A stretch of 64,000 bases of DNA from Emiliania huxleyi CCMP1516 (taxonomy: Eukaryota > Haptophyta > Isochrysidales > Noelaerhabdaceae): positions 579,783 to 643,782 of the forward strand of contig NW_005197506.1 in the NCBI RefSeq assembly GCF_000372725.1, in the 5' to 3' direction. Each line of letters begins with the position of its first letter. Within the stretch, counting starts at the first letter, position 1. This document shows positions 33,961-47,091 of this stretch, piece by piece. Made by a program: the position numbers and the translations under genes. The notes beneath the pieces are model-generated. The model had not been told where the DNA came from and searched no databases. It saw only the letters and a program-made list of their open reading frames with translations.

Positions 33961-34404
33961 ATGCGTGTCATCATCGACGACATGACATCTCCTTCTATGC
34001 ACTCGACTTTGATCGGTTTGCTCAAGCTCTCGAAGCTACTCTCCGCGGCGGACATAGAGTCGTTAAATGTTGCCCGCGCCGCCCGGTTCAAACGCCAGCG
34101 AGCGTCACACATATCCTACGAGCTCAGGCGTGCATGCATCGACCGGTGCGAGCCGCACCTTGACGCTGACAGCAGACTCAAGTGGCAGACTTTCAACGGC
34201 CTGGGGAGGCAGGCATTCATCCACCTATGTGAGGAGAACGCCGTCGACTACGAAGGCAGCAACTCAAAGCCGGAGCTGGCCCGTCTCGTCAGGGAGACGA
34301 TTGCTCGCGCGTTGAACGCCCGGGCGGCGGCCAACCGTCAGAGCACGGAAGGTAAAGAGCCGTTCAACTTGAAAAGAGGCAAGAGCGCACGCCTACGGCT
34401 CTAA
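33961..34404 (+). CDS. Hypothetical protein, possible SAP-like C-terminus
   Basis: 147 aa from ATG 33961. A helical N-terminal part (STLIGLLKLSKLLSAADIES) is followed by ISYELRRACIDRCEPHLDAD. The C-terminal FIHLCEENAVDYEGSNSKPE and LARLVRETIARAL resemble a SAP-type helix pair. No known function. Confidence 0.5.
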   Translation: MRVIIDDMTSPSMHSTLIGLLKLSKLLSAADIESLNVARAARFKRQRASHISYELRRACIDRCEPHLDADSRLKWQTFNGLGRQAFIHLCEENAVDYEGSNSKPELARLVRETIARALNARAAANRQSTEGKEPFNLKRGKSARLRL

Positions 34405-34673
34405 TATATTGCCGAGACCCTGAGGCAGCTTGCCAAGCAGTACATACTGTCTTACGTGCATGCCCCACGCGCATGTCTCGCATGCCATGTAATTGTGAAA
34501 ATTCTCAATCTAGATACACGGGTTAAAAATGAATCGGAGTCCGCTCACCGCTGTCCGGTGGGAGCGACCACGGATCGGTGGTCGGTGCGCGACACTCACA
34601 CCCAGACAGCAGAATCCATCACTTCAATAACATCAAACATGCCCCAGAGGGACACATACGGTTAGAAATGCGT

Positions 34674-37517
<2,844 letters not shown>

Positions 37518-38008
37518 TGACTGTGAACGGCGGGCGAGTTTGCGCACGCGCTGCGCGTAGGCGGCGCGTGGGCGGGTGGCCCGCCCGGCCGTCGGTGAGC
37601 ACCGGACGCGAGGGTCGCTGGGTCGGTCGGTCGGCTCCTAACTAACTCGCTGCATATAGTAGCGATGAGCTCACTAGCTAGAGCTCACACTAGCTAGAGG
37701 CCGTCATCGCATTCGCCCTGGGACCCAGCGCTGACTTCTGACTGTCGTTGCGGTCTATCCCTTTCTCGACTGTCTGAGCTTGTGCGTCTTGGGTCCGTGG
37801 TTGTGTTTTTGTGTGAAGGGCATGACACCTGTGAAGGGGATGGCACCTGACAGGGTTCCAACTTTTTCCGGGGCATGGTACTCGAGTATGGTAGCTCGGC
37901 GGCCCAAAGGGGGGGGGGGGGGGGTATGGTCCTGACCGCCCAAGGCTAGCCCTACCATACCCCAAGCAGGTTTTCCAAGTGGCGGGGGGGGTATGGTCTC
38001 GAGGTGGG
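37518..38008. other. Intergenic with G runs
   Basis: GAGCTCACTAGCTAGAGCTC-type duplications near 37668-37700 and two GGGGGGGGTATGGT segments (near 37910 and 37983). No gene recognised. Confidence 0.45.
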
Positions 38009-38379
38009 TTGGCCTTCTGTCTGCCCGCCCAATGGGTGGCAGGTGCCTCTGCTGCTATGGCATGCCTCACGGCTGCGACTGGCCGGCGCCTCGGCGCGTC
38101 AGCTCGGCTCGGCGTAGCGATAGTGGCCAGCGCAACTCGCCTGGACTCAACGCTCAGCCAGGAGCTCCCGCACGCGCTGGCGCGAGGCATGGCGCATGCA
38201 ACGCGTCTGAATGCTCGCCTCGCCTCGCGCAAATGCGACACCGTCCTCGCAGCCGACAGTCCACCGCCTGCTAAAGGAGCACAGCGACGACTGCGGCACC
38301 GGCGACGCATGGCAGGCTGGTCATGACGCAGTTATAGGGTGTTGTGTGCCGTCAGAGTGACTCTCTGTGTGTCAGGGAT
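38009..38379. repeat. Block A repeat, inverted copy of 24868-25239
   Basis: About 370 bp from GGCCTTCTGTCTGCCCGCCC to TGACTCTCTGTGTGTCAGGG. It is the reverse complement of the central block of the 24519-25469 element, with few differences. Confidence 0.92.
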
Positions 38380-38381
38380 AG

Positions 38382-38936
38382 AGGGAGCGGACCCTGAGTT
38401 GAGGAAATCGGGGGACGCGACCCACTTCGCCACAGACGGTCCCGCGCCTCGCCACTATGACGGGTAGACGACCGCGGCTCGTGTGCGTCTACCCGTCTTT
38501 GTCCGGAGTGAATACTCCAACGCGCTCGTCGGTGACGGCGTCCCCCGATTTCGCCGCGCTCGGCGAACCTCGACAGCGCTTTCGGTGGCATGCAGCTCTT
38601 TGCGCCTGAAGCCTGGAGAGCAGCTCCTCTGCTGCTCATACGCTCTGCACAGTTGGCACAGCCTACTGTGCGGCTGCCACAGCTGTGACAGCGATGGGCT
38701 CGCCCTCACTGGCCCTCAGTCACTCGTGCTGCGGCTTGTGTGAGCGACACTGCTCGGCGACTGCCGGCACACTGTGAGACCATGGGTGTGAGGTAAAACC
38801 ACGCTACCAGCGCTTGGTCACATCAGCCCTGAGGTCATATCCTTCTCCTCTGTTGATGGTAACACTTGTCTACTCGCTGGAGCCGAGCAGGAGGGCTTGG
38901 CGCACAACCCCTGTTCAACTCAGGGTCCGCACCCCG
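38382..38936. mobile_element. 555-bp MITE with TAG target duplication
   Basis: The ends are inverted repeats of about 20 bp sharing GCGGACCCTGAGTTGA (5' end AGGGAGCGG..., 3' end ...CCGCACCCCG). TAG flanks both sides (38379-38381, 38937-38939). In the related locus the flanks are joined with a single TAG (reverse complement of 24868-24870), an empty site. A 3-bp duplication with G-rich TIR starts suggests a PIF/Harbinger-like MITE (inference). Confidence 0.85.
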
Positions 38937-38939
38937 TAG

Positions 38940-39590
38940 TCAGGGCCGTCCATCAGAGCTCCAGTAAGCTCGGAGACACCCCATTAGCGCGGCTCGACCT
39001 CTTTGAGTCACTGCCTTCCCGGCGGTTTGGCTGTAGAGCCTCTACAACAAACTCTACAGCAAAATCGCGCTCTACATCGCTCTACATCGGACTCACATCG
39101 TCACGCGCCGGATGTAGAGCTCTACAGCTCGCTACAGCGCTCTACACTCTACATCCTCTACACCCTCCCTCAGGCTCGGAGACGCTCTACATCGGACTCA
39201 CATCGTCCCGCGGCGGATGTAGAGCTCTACAGCTCGCTACAGCGCTCTACACTCTACATCCTCTACACCCTCCCTCAGGCTCGGAGACACCCCATTAGCG
39301 CGGCTCGACCTCTTTGAGTCACTGCCTTCCCAGCGGTTTGGCTGTAGAGCCTCTACAACAAACTCTACAGCAAAATCGCGCTCCTACATCGCTCTACATC
39401 GGACTCACATCGTCCCGCGGCGGATGTAGAGCTCTACAGCTCTACAGCGCTCTCCAGCGCTCTACAGCTCTACAGCGCTCTCCAGCGCTCTACAGCTCTA
39501 CAGCTCTACAGCGCTCTACACTCTACATCCTCTACACTCTCCGTCGGCACTTGGAGCACTTGGAGTGCGGTCATTAACGGCACTTGGACG
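38940..39590. repeat. Block B: CTCTACAGC subterminal repeat array
   Basis: Continues the 24.5 kb element family (reverse complement of 24520-24867). It includes duplicated segments with CTCTACAGC, TACATCCTCTACACCCTCCC and GCGGCTCGACCTCTTTGAGT. The array is longer than in the intact element and ends in a diverged sequence, so this copy is rearranged. Confidence 0.88.
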
Positions 39591-39808
39591 GCGAATTCTT
39601 TCTTTCTTTTTTCCGCCGCGAGATGTGCGACCTCCATATGACCGAGAGTGATGTGGATGGCAAGTAGATCTAAAGAGTGATGTGGATGGCAAGTAGATCT
39701 AAAGCTGGTCCGCCACCGCCCCTTGCCATACAAAGAAGGCCAAGTCCGGACTTCGCGCGACATCTCTCGAGGTCTCGAGACACCGGGGAAAAAGCCGTAC
39801 CCCCCCTC

Positions 39809-41525
39809 ATGCTCGCGCTCCTGCCGGCCTATTCCGCCCAGATCTTCGCCAGCGCGGCCAACGATCCCGGCCTCAAGGACGTGTTCGCCTTCAAGGGCGA
39901 GGGCTTTGGCCCAAAGCGACTGCGGCTCGGCAATACGTCGATGAAGAACGCCAAATACAAGAAGAACGAAGGCGAAGTCCCGACCTGGATCGACGGCGTG
40001 CCATTGTCACGGACCGCTGCTCCGCCGCATCAAGGATCGGACAGTGCAGCTCTCTCTCTATAGGCAAGCCTCCGTTCGAGCCGCTGATGGAAGTCTCGGC
40101 CGACTGGGCTCTGGCGGACCAGACCCGAACCTTCTGCCTCCTCGTGCTGGACATGGAGAATGACTACCTCCCGTGCGCAGCCCGCACTGACGCCCGCACC
40201 TTCGCTCGTCTCACTCGCTCTACCCTCTGCGGAGCCTCGCACACAGCCGCGCAGCGCCGCTGCCAGCTGAGCTCCCTCCGCCTGCCCTGCAGGTATATGA
40301 CTTTTATGATGCCGAACGCCGAGGCGGTGCTCGCCGCCTTCCGCAAGGCGCAGCAGCCGGTCGTGTGGACCAACTGGTACCGGCAGGAGGATGACGGCGC
40401 GTACGGTGCGTGTGCTCGCCCGCTTCCGTGGGTCCGAGGGCGCCTCCCTGACGCGTCCACGACGCGCCCGCAGGAGCCATCGACCGCTTCTGGGGCCCTC
40501 GCGGCCTGTACCCGCCGGGAGGCACCGTCAAAGGGCACGCCGAGAACCCGATGTGGATCGACACGAGGTACGGCAAGAACGCGACCGACACGGCGGGCTG
40601 CGCGGCGGAGGGTGGTCCGTACACGCACAAGAGCAGCGCGGCCGGAACCGAGGGCTGGCGTGTTAGGTGCCAGCGATGGGACCGATCACGGAGGACGAGA
40701 AGTCGCTCGTCATCAAGTCGATGTGAGATGAGCCGAGATCAGCCGAGATCAGCCGAGACCGGTCCATTTGGCGCAGACCCGACCGCTGGCATGTTGCGAC
40801 TCACGCAGCGGACGGCACTCTCCACGAAGTGTCTGCGAAAGGAGTTCGGCCGTCCCTCCTTCCCTCCGACCATGCCGCCCTCCCCGCCGCAGGCACCTCT
40901 CCAAGATGGCCGACAAGGACGAGCACGGAGACGACATCCTCTACCCGATGCTGCAGGCGTGGGGCGTCGACACTATCGTTATCGTCGGCGCGTGGACCGA
41001 AGACTGCGTCATCGCGACCTGCTACGAGGCGGCAGACCGCTATGGTCTCGACGTCGTCCTCGTCACCGACGCCATCGCAACGGGCTCGCCGGTGCACCAA
41101 AAGGCGATGGACACGATGCAGGCGGGGCGGCCGCCGAGATGGAGCCGTCGCCCATTTTTTGCAGCCGATGGCAGCGCCGAGTTGCGGCAGCCGTGCCCCT
41201 CCTCACCAGTGCCTCCCTCCCTGCCCAGGCGGCCTGCGGCAAGACGCTGATGGCGGAGGAGCTGGTGCAATACTTCGCGAGCCACCGGCACAAGCTCGGC
41301 CCCGCGCAAGCCGAGCTCAACTATGGCGCCGTTCAGCTGCGCCGCCGCGCCGCCCTGCTGAGCGCCGCGCAGGCCGAGGCGCGCGGTCGCGAGGGCATCT
41401 CGGTGGCGGTCGCCGCGGTGATCGCGCTGATGGCGGCCGCGGTCGGCGCAGCGATCGCCGTCCGCGTCTTCGTTCGTCACCCACTCTCCCACAGCTACGA
41501 GAAAAGCCCCGTGCCATTCACCTAA
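39809..41525 (+). CDS. Isochorismatase-like cysteine hydrolase with C-terminal membrane anchor
   Basis: Exons 39809-39995, 40064-40172, 40293-40405, 40474-40722, 40893-41121 and 41229-41525 read through with matching phases. Within the fourth exon 5 nt (GTTAG, 40662-40666) must be skipped to keep frame. The fold is marked by LLVLDMENDYLPY (catalytic Asp), PVVWTNWYRQ, GAIDRFWGPRGLYPPGG and GAWTEDCVIATCYEAADRYG (catalytic Cys). The last exon adds a helix, a membrane segment (ISVAVAAVIALMAAAVGAAI) and a basic tail, unusual for this normally soluble family. The substrate is unknown. Earlier 5' exons may exist. Confidence 0.75.
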
Positions 41526-41923
41526 CTAAAGGTTAACGCAAGTGCTCGCACTGGCGTGAATTTTGATTGGAGCGCTCGTAGGATCGTCCCGATGCAGAGA
41601 AAGAGTTCAGGGAAATGAAAAGGTATAGGTACGGCGAACGGCGTGTGCGTGTCGACCGTTCTAGTCACCTCTATTTTTACGATTACCTGTGTGCCCCCCT
41701 CTTTCGAGAGAGAGGCGCGCGACCCGTTGCGGTTCCGCGCCTGTCCGCCTAACTTATGGCGGCTAACTCCAGTCTCCACCCGTTGATCCCCGCTCACACC
41801 AAGATATCGATTCGCGCAGGGCGGGGACACAACATGTACATGTACATGTATGCATGTGCACGCACATGTGCATGCACATGCATCCCATCTCGATCAGAAT
41901 CTGCCTTCACCTTTTATTTATTT
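41526..41923. other. Intergenic, convergent
   Basis: Alternating TGTACATGTACATGTATGCA runs near 41834-41860. No gene seen. Confidence 0.45.
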
Positions 41924-42478
41924 CTACCCGCTAACTATGAGCGAGAAAGGAACGCTGATCACCCTCCAGCCAGCCACCGCGAGGAGGCGCCGCTTGAGCA
42001 GCGTTTGCCCCTTGGGCTTGCGCACGCCCCGGTCGTCGGGCAGGAGGACTGGAAGTGAGAGAGGGGCCATCGTCCACCTCAACGCCGACGCGTGACGAGG
42101 GCAGCGCCAGGTCGAGCGAGTAGCCAGTGCGCGGCTCAAGATACTCCTCTTCGAAGCCAAGCTGGAGGGTGGCGAGGGCAGCCGCGATGGAGCGCTGCAA
42201 GCCTGACGGCTGAGCTAGGGTCGCCATCGTAGCGTCGCGACAAAGCTGGCGCTGTGAGACGGAAAGGAGATGCTGCAGCCTGTCTGCTCCTCGCTCAAGA
42301 GAGAGCCAGAGCTGCCATTGGTGAAGCTGGACGCGGTGCTTGATGCTCGCGATGGAACCTGGGCGAGCGAGTCGCTGATGACGCGTGAGCAGGCGGCCTC
42401 GTGCCATCGCTCAGCGGGCCAACGCTCATCGCGCCATCTCAGCTCGCCCCACCATTGCTGCTCGTCGCGTCTGCACAC
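41924..42478 (-). pseudogene. RAP-domain protein fragment, frameshifted
   Basis: The minus strand reads QLHQWQLWLSLERGADRLQH, LQRSIAAALATLQLGFEEEY, GYSLDLALPSSRVGVEVDDG and, in a second frame, KGQTLLKRRLLAVAGWRVIS to the stop at 41924. Together this is a complete RAP domain, found in organelle RNA-binding proteins. The switch between VEVDDGPSL and GVRKPKGQ occurs around 42060 without a credible intron. A further upstream piece (ERWHEAACSRVISDSLAQ, near 42400) may be an earlier exon. It is either a pseudogene or carries one sequencing indel. Confidence 0.6.
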
Positions 42479-42644
42479 GTTGCGCCGTTGCTCTTCACGC
42501 CAGCGGTGTTGCCGAACGTAAAAAAGAAAAAGAAAAAGAAGAGAGCTAAACGATTGGACCCGGTGTGGTCGCTAGACTGAGATGAGACCGCCAGTGGATG
42601 TGGGAGTCCACCGCGCACCGCGCTGCGAGCCTGTCGTGTCCCTT

Positions 42645-42790
42645 GTCAGGAGCAGGAGAGCCCCACCTGTCCCCCTGATCGTCCTTCCAAAATCCTGCTC
42701 GTGCAGGTGGGGACCCTGTCCTCGACTCCTCGTCCCATCCCTCGTTTGGCGTGTCTGTTTTCTTTCTTTTTTCCGGTGTGAAAGGACAGA
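42645..42790. repeat. Dispersed repeat, inverted copy at 55920-56065
   Basis: Shares GATCGTCCTTC, AAATCCTGCTCGTG and GGTGGGGACCCTGTCCTCG with the reverse complement of 55975-56045. It then joins a CCCATCCCTCGTTTGG...TTTTCTTTC segment. Confidence 0.8.
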
Positions 42791-42921
42791 CAAGCAAGAG
42801 CTAAATCACTGAGAGAGAGAGAGACCCCCCCTCTCCCTTTTCTCCCAGTAAGCTAAAAGTACTACTACTACTGAAAAAAAACGGAAAGTTAACGTTCTTC
42901 GTTCGCGGGCGGGTACCAGGT

Positions 42922-44598
42922 ATGTTGTTGTTGACCGCAGCGGTGGTGACGGCAACAGCACGCCAACCCTGTGGCCTGCGGTGCCGCATTTGGGAGGCAA
43001 TGCTCCGGCGGCGGAGCCATCACCGGCGGCTGCAGGAGGTAGAGAGCTCCTCCAGAAGGGCGCCCAAAACTCTTGGCGACCTCGTCTCTATGCGGCGTCG
43101 GCAAGCAGAGGCGGCCTCAACGAGCTCGTGCGATTCGATGCTGCTTTGGCCGTACAATACCACCGAGCAGCAACGGGTGGAGACGGCCTGGCTCGCCGAG
43201 GCCGTCTCGCGAAAGAAGAAACTCAAGGGCCACCGAGCCTTCGCAATGTCTCCCTGGATGGCGGCTCTCGACCCGGCGGCATCATCGCTCTTCCAGATCG
43301 GCGCCAACAAGCACGAGTCCACATCGTACATCAACACAGAGCCAGGCCCTCTCGCTGTGCACCATGGCTGGAAGTCAACTCTCCTCGAGCCTATACCAGA
43401 CATCTTCAAGCAATTGCAGAGGACCTATACGCCACAGCCGCCCAACGTGGAACTTGTAAACGCGGCCGTGTGCGACCAGTGCGCCGCCGCGCCGCTTAAA
43501 ATGTGGTCGGTTGACATGAGCAACGCCACGGGCAACTGGGGGAGCAACGACTCGGACGCCCGCTGTCTCACCGCCAACACGCCCGGTGGAAATGGCTCTC
43601 ACTTTGTCTCTGAGATCGCCTCTCTCTCCAAGTGCAGCGCACCCTGTGCAAACCGCGACCAGACCCAAGCTCATTCATCTCGACCCCCTTCTGCTGACGC
43701 ACCGTCAGGTCGCACCTGCTCCGCCACAATCGCTACTTTGCCGTGGGGCCAAACCAGTGTGCTCAGTGCTCAAAGGTACTCGGCCGGCCGCTGCCAAACA
43801 ACTGCATGCGCCAGGCGGTTGGATGAGGGCGAAGGGGACATGCGTGGATCTCCTAGTTCTCTCACTCTATCGTGTCACGCCTTGCAGGTGATCGCCAATA
43901 ACCTAGTGACATTTCCGGTGCGATGCTACTGCGCCGAGACCGAGTTGGTGCCGCAGCTGCGGCACGCGCAGAGAGGTGGCGCTGCGGCGCTCTCGCTTTT
44001 GGTGAGGGCTAGCCGGGAGATCAATGAGAGGGGGCATGGGTGCGTTCGAGCGAGTCATGCTCAGAACAATCGCGTGGCATGTGAGGCGGTCGATGCGGAG
44101 GGACACGACGACGCGGCCTTATACCAGTTCCCTTTTGCCCTCGTGCGCCCTGCCCGCGTCGTCTTCGAGTCCACCCACCTGACCAGCCTCCGCTTCCTCC
44201 GGTGCGCCCGCCTCCCCACCGCCCTTCGACGCCGCACACAGCACCTACACATCTCCTTATCTCGCCAGTGCCTCGGCAGGCTCGCCGAGTTCCTGCGCTC
44301 ATATGGCTACGAGATGCTGTCGGTCGACGCCAGCTCCGTCTCGCGTCAGAAGCATGGTGACCGAACCGGGCTCAGGCAAGGGCACTGCGTTTGGCGCCCT
44401 GCCCGATACCATCCCCATCAGACTCCAGAGCACCCCCTCACACCTAGCTGCGGCTCAGGCATCACGTCGACTCTGCAGAGCCGCTGCGCGACTGCCGAAA
44501 GGCTCCCGGCCGCTGCCGGGCGAGCGCCGCCGCACCTGCGCTGCAGCCGACTCGGCCCGCCCCGCCGCCGCGCAGCATCGCCCGAATGGTGCGTCTGA
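42922..44598 (+). CDS. FkbM-type methyltransferase-like protein
   Basis: Exons 42922-43631, 43709-43814, 43888-43965, 44086 to about 44212, and about 44280 onwards fit in phase. Exon 1 starts with a hydrophobic leader and carries SLFQIGANKHESTSYINTEP, WKSTLLEPIPDIFKQLQRTY and VELVNAAVCD, the SAM-binding pattern of FkbM methyltransferases. Exons 2-3 read HLLRHNRYFAVGPNQCAQC and VIANNLVTFPVRCYCAETEL. Exon 4 has VDAEGHDDAALYQF and RVVFESTHL, and exon 5 has LAEFLRSYGYEML. The C-terminus beyond about 44340 is uncertain. The leader suggests a secretory-pathway enzyme; the substrate is unknown. Confidence 0.7.
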   Translation: MLLLTAAVVTATARQPCGLRCRIWEAMLRRRSHHRRLQEVESSSRRAPKTLGDLVSMRRRQAEAASTSSCDSMLLWPYNTTEQQRVETAWLAEAVSRKKKLKGHRAFAMSPWMAALDPAASSLFQIGANKHESTSYINTEPGPLAVHHGWKSTLLEPIPDIFKQLQRTYTPQPPNVELVNAAVCDQCAAAPLKMWSVDMSNATGNWGSNDSDARCLTANTPGGNGSHFVSEIASLSKCSAPCANRDQTQAHSSRPPSADAPSGRTCSATIATLPWGQTSVLSAQRYSAGRCQTTACARRLDEGEGDMRGSPSSLTLSCHALQVIANNLVTFPVRCYCAETELVPQLRHAQRGGAAALSLLVRASREINERGHGCVRASHAQNNRVACEAVDAEGHDDAALYQFPFALVRPARVVFESTHLTSLRFLRCARLPTALRRRTQHLHISLSRQCLGRLAEFLRSYGYEMLSVDASSVSRQKHGDRTGLRQGHCVWRPARYHPHQTPEHPLTPSCGSGITSTLQSRCATAERLPAAAGRAPPHLRCSRLGPPRRRAASPEWCV

Positions 44599-44948
44599 GG
44601 CATATTTCTGATCACAGCGTGAGGACTCTTTTCATGATCTGGGCCTCTAAACAGGTGGGTGCGCCCAAGACCGGCGAGCTGCTCGATAGGCTCTGCCTTG
44701 CAGCCACACGCGCCGCGCCCCCCATCAGCCGGCGTATCTCCTCGGCTGGCGCGAGAGCGGTTGTGGTGGAAGCGGTGGGCGGCAACGGCGGCGAGGGTGG
44801 GGGAGGAGGAGGGGGCGGCGTGCGGGGCGATGTGGTACGGGCAATCGCAGCCGACCTGCTGCGTCGCTGCAACACGCGGGATCACGGCCCGGAGCGGGAT
44901 GCGAGCGTGGAGTCCCAACGCGCCGCTCGCCTGCTGGCGAGGAAGCGT
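44599..44948. other. Intergenic
   Basis: A plus-strand open frame (44586-45005) runs into the inverted duplication. It has no domain and is not called. Confidence 0.4.
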
Positions 44949-47091
44949 GGCTGGCATCAGGACGCGTGGATCGTCCTCGCGGGGGCTTCGCAGGCGGTGG
45001 TGTAGTGTGCCCTGGGAGAAAGAAAGAAAGTTCCCTGACACACATTGATCCCTCCCACCCTCCCTCCGACCCTCCCTTGGGGCGTCTGTCTTCTTTCTTT
45101 CTTTCTTTCCACCCTCCCTGGTCTGGCCGAAATTTTTCGCGGTATCCGCGGTACGGGGAGATACGGGGAGATGCGGGGAGATACGGGGAGATACGGGGAG
45201 ATACGGGGAGATACGTTTCACATTACTTTTTTCACAAAGACCGCAGGGCGGGGACCTGTTCCTTTTTACCCATCTCCTAGTAGAAAGAAAGAAAGAAAGA
45301 AAACAGACAACCCAAGGGTAGAGATGTTCCGTTTTGTCCGGTGTTATTACTTTTTTTCGCCGGCCAAGTCAGCTGTACCCCCTCCGACTCGCTCGCTCAG
45401 GGCTCTGACAGGCACTCGCTTCAGGCGACCGGACACACATCTCCACCCGCAGAATGCGAGGCCCGCCGCCGCGGCTCGCCCTCCTCCTTCTCGCCTCCGG
45501 CTCCTCCGCGACCACCGAGTGGCGGATCGCCGTCCTGCCCGACGGCCGCCCCTTTGCGCCGACCGACTTTGCGCTCGCTCCGTCGCCGCCGCTCGACGCC
45601 GCGGCGCTCAAGCAGGGCGAGGCGCTCTTCGCGCTGGAGTACGCGTCGGTGGACGCGGCGACGCGGATCTGGACCGACGGCGGCGGCTCGGCGCAGGGCT
45701 GGGGCTTCTTCTCCAAGCTGCAGAAGCGGCCCGGCGACGCGATGTTCACGTTTGGCGCCGTGCTGCGCTGCCTCGCGTCGCGCCACCCCGACTGGGCGGC
45801 GGGCGAGCTGGGAGTGGGCGCGTCGGCGATCCGGGCGGTGCAGGTCCTCGACCCGGCGGCGGCGCGGCTGCGCAAGGCGCTCGGCAGCGTCGACCCGTCG
45901 CTCGAGCTGTCTGTCCTCGGCACCACGACGGGGCTCACGGGTGAAGACACGCGCCTCCGTGAGGCGGCTCCGAGATCCGCCCTCCGACCTGACGCAGCCC
46001 CCTCTCCGCCCTCCCCCGCTGCCCAGCGCTGCTCGCCATCGAGAAGCTGCTGCCGCCCCGGCCAGAGGGGCCGGGCGTGGTGTATGTGTCGGCCGCGGCG
46101 GGCGGGGTCGGGCTGCTGGCGGCGCAGCTCTTCCAGCTGCGCAACGCGACGCGCGTCATCGGCTCGGCTGGGACGGACGAGAAGGCGCGGCGGCCGCGCT
46201 GCAGGGCGCCGACCGAGGGAGAGGAGGAGAGGGAGAGGGGCGGGTCGTCCTGTCGGCAGGTGCGACTGCTGCGGTCCAAGTACGGCGTCGAGGCCTTCAA
46301 CTACCGCCGCCAGGCCGTCGGCGACGCGCTCGCCGCCCTCGCCCCCGAGGGAGTCGACGTCTTCTTCGACGGCGGCCGCCCCTTCCCCCGCGCCGCGCCA
46401 GAGCGCGGCTCCACCGACGCCCCTCCCCCGCTCTCTCGCCCCGCCGCCGCCCGCCGCCCGCCGCCCGCCGCCCGCCGCCCGGGTCACCGCCTCTGCCGCC
46501 GCGGCCAGGCGTCGGCGGGCGCACGCTCGACGAGGCGCTGCTACACATGAGCAAGTTCGGCACCGTCCTCAACGTCGGCGCCGTCTCCGAGTTCTCCTCC
46601 TCGTCGCGCGGCGGCCTCGCCAACGCGCACGCCATCACCGACCGCGCCCTTCGCATCTCGGGCTTTGGCGTCGCGAACTACGTGCCCGACTTTGCGGACG
46701 CGCGCCGCCGGCGAGCCGCACCCGCACCCGCACCCTCGCCCTGCCTCCTCTGCCCGTACCGCCACTCTCTTGCCGGAGCAGGCTCGCCGACCTCGTCCTC
46801 GCCGGCAAGCTCACGACCGAGGAGACCGTCTTTGGGTGGGAGGAGTACGGCGCAGCGCACACCGCGCTCCACGCCGGCGGCAGCGTCGGCAAGGTGCTCG
46901 TCGCCGGCCCCGTCGCCGCGGCGCCGCGGGGAGGAGGAGGAGGAGGGGACGGGGGCGGAGGAGGGGGCGGAGGGCCGGAGGCCGTGGCGGAGCTGGTGGT
47001 GCGGGCAGGCGCTTCGCTCGGGCGCGACACGGCGGCCTTCGCCCACTCCCTCGTGCACGACCACTGGGTCGACTCGGTCTCCGCGCTGCGA
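44949..47091. repeat. Left arm of large inverted duplication
   Basis: Near-identical to the reverse complement of 53671-55867. It includes a GGAGATAC minisatellite (45155-45215), a TTTC-linked repeat and the MDR coding exons. Homology starts at GGCTGGCATCAGG and stops abruptly after the exon segment encoding VSALR. Confidence 0.93.

Noticed and set aside
44586-45005. 139-codon plus-strand frame
   Set aside because: Ends inside the inverted-duplication flank, has a poly-Gly centre and no domain.
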